Source: Arenicella xantha (GTDB taxonomy: Bacteria; Pseudomonadota; Gammaproteobacteria; Arenicellales; Arenicellaceae). From it: a stretch of DNA of 64,000 nt. The number at the start of each line of letters is the position of its first letter. Position 1 is the stretch's first letter. The notes under the pieces were generated by a model. The model ran no database searches and was not told the DNA's origin. It saw nothing but the letters and a program-made list of their open reading frames with translations. A program made the translations under genes and the position numbers. The stretch is taken from the NCBI RefSeq assembly GCF_003315245.1, contig NZ_QNRT01000006.1, positions 111,179 through 175,178 of the forward strand, read 5' to 3'. Of this stretch, positions 63,840 to 64,000 are shown piece by piece.

Positions 63840-63914
63840 CAAGCTCAAAAACTCCTGGTCACTTCGTTCCCTCGGACGCGCAAAAGACGCGCGCCCGTTT
63901 TAAGGGCGTTATAT
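63834..63914 (+). other. attC: attC site 5
   Basis: About 81 bases, from cactaacaagct to agggcgttatat. Its 3' half closely matches attC2. Confidence 0.87.
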
Positions 63915-63933
63915 TTATTAGGTAATTTTTGCA

Positions 63934-64000
63934 TTGAATACAGAGCTTCGTATTGAAATCTTAAAGGAACACGCTAAGCAAATAGCTTTTGTTGTAGCTA
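63934..64000 (+). CDS. Integron cassette 6 gene, 3' truncated by window end
   Basis: A TTG start at 63934, preceded by ttaggt, opens a frame (NTELRIEILKEHAKQIAFVV) that runs to the window end. Only 22 codons are visible, so no identity can be given. Confidence 0.45.
   Translation, partial: MNTELRIEILKEHAKQIAFVVA

Larger units (their letters stand above)
60423..64000. mobile_element. Chromosomal integron: integrase, attI candidate and cassette array (continues past window)
   Basis: The leftward integrase gene and a rightward array of small genes separated by five attC-type sites form a typical integron. The sites share a 5' TAACAA core and a 3' GGCGTTA core. Cassette genes all share the plus orientation of the attC sites. 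The sixth cassette is cut by the window end. No transposase or resistance gene is seen, so this is probably a sedentary chromosomal integron rather than a mobile class 1 type. Confidence 0.9.

Overview
The window reads as chromosome of a free-living, probably marine, aerobic gammaproteobacterium with moderate GC. Evidence for this is the gammaproteobacterial-type ccm operon, the PpsR/PpsA pair, several TonB-dependent receptors and secreted carbohydrate-active enzymes, and a chromosomal integron. No rRNA or tRNA gene was recognised, and I cannot name the genus from the sequence alone.

Layout. Positions 1-958 hold the 3' end of a secreted CBM6+CBM2 polysaccharide-active protein with repetitive Gly/Asp/Asn linkers. 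Positions 1.0-4.7 kb carry a divergent pair of DUF2959 paralogues and topoisomerase III. Positions 4.9-15.5 kb form a carbohydrate-uptake and possibly organosulfonate locus: TonB receptor, YidK-like sodium/solute symporter, YicI-like GH31 glycosidase, GntR/UTRA regulator, aldo/keto reductase, TauD-type dioxygenase and YeiH-type exporter. A near-identical 12-bp palindrome lies both in the regulator/AKR divergent promoter and upstream of the TonB receptor. Positions 15.5-23.7 kb hold housekeeping and accessory genes: an RsmB/NOP methyltransferase, an SDR, a flavin reductase, Hsp20, a membrane AraC regulator, an amidohydrolase and a GH88/105 hydrolase.

Positions 23.75-35.8 kb contain a cobalamin riboswitch followed by twelve tightly packed genes. 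They cover outer-membrane uptake (BtuB), ABC import (BtuCDF), adenosylation (CobO), and late assembly/salvage (CobQ, CbiB, Thr-P decarboxylase, CobU, CobT, CobS, CobC). No corrin-ring synthesis genes are present. Positions 36-41 kb carry a peptidoglycan-binding lipoprotein, a Ycf46-like AAA ATPase divergent from a Sel1/TPR membrane protein, and PPK2. Positions 41.2-48.5 kb are a complete cytochrome c maturation operon, ccmABCDEFGHI. Positions 48.5-59 kb hold an ICMT-like methyltransferase, a flavin reductase, a HIT protein, tadA-ppsR divergent from ppsA, a CBS protein, imuA-imuB without a following dnaE2, an enoyl-CoA hydratase and ssb.

The right end (60.4-64 kb) is an integron. An integron integrase gene points left. 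A candidate attI and at least six gene cassettes, separated by five attC sites, point right. The cassettes encode small membrane, exported or otherwise unrecognised proteins, and the last one runs off the window.

The best candidates for new biology are the GH31-AKR-TauD-YeiH locus, which resembles an oxygenolytic sulfoquinovose-type pathway but has a glycosidase lacking the usual sulfoquinovosidase residues, and the integron cassette genes.
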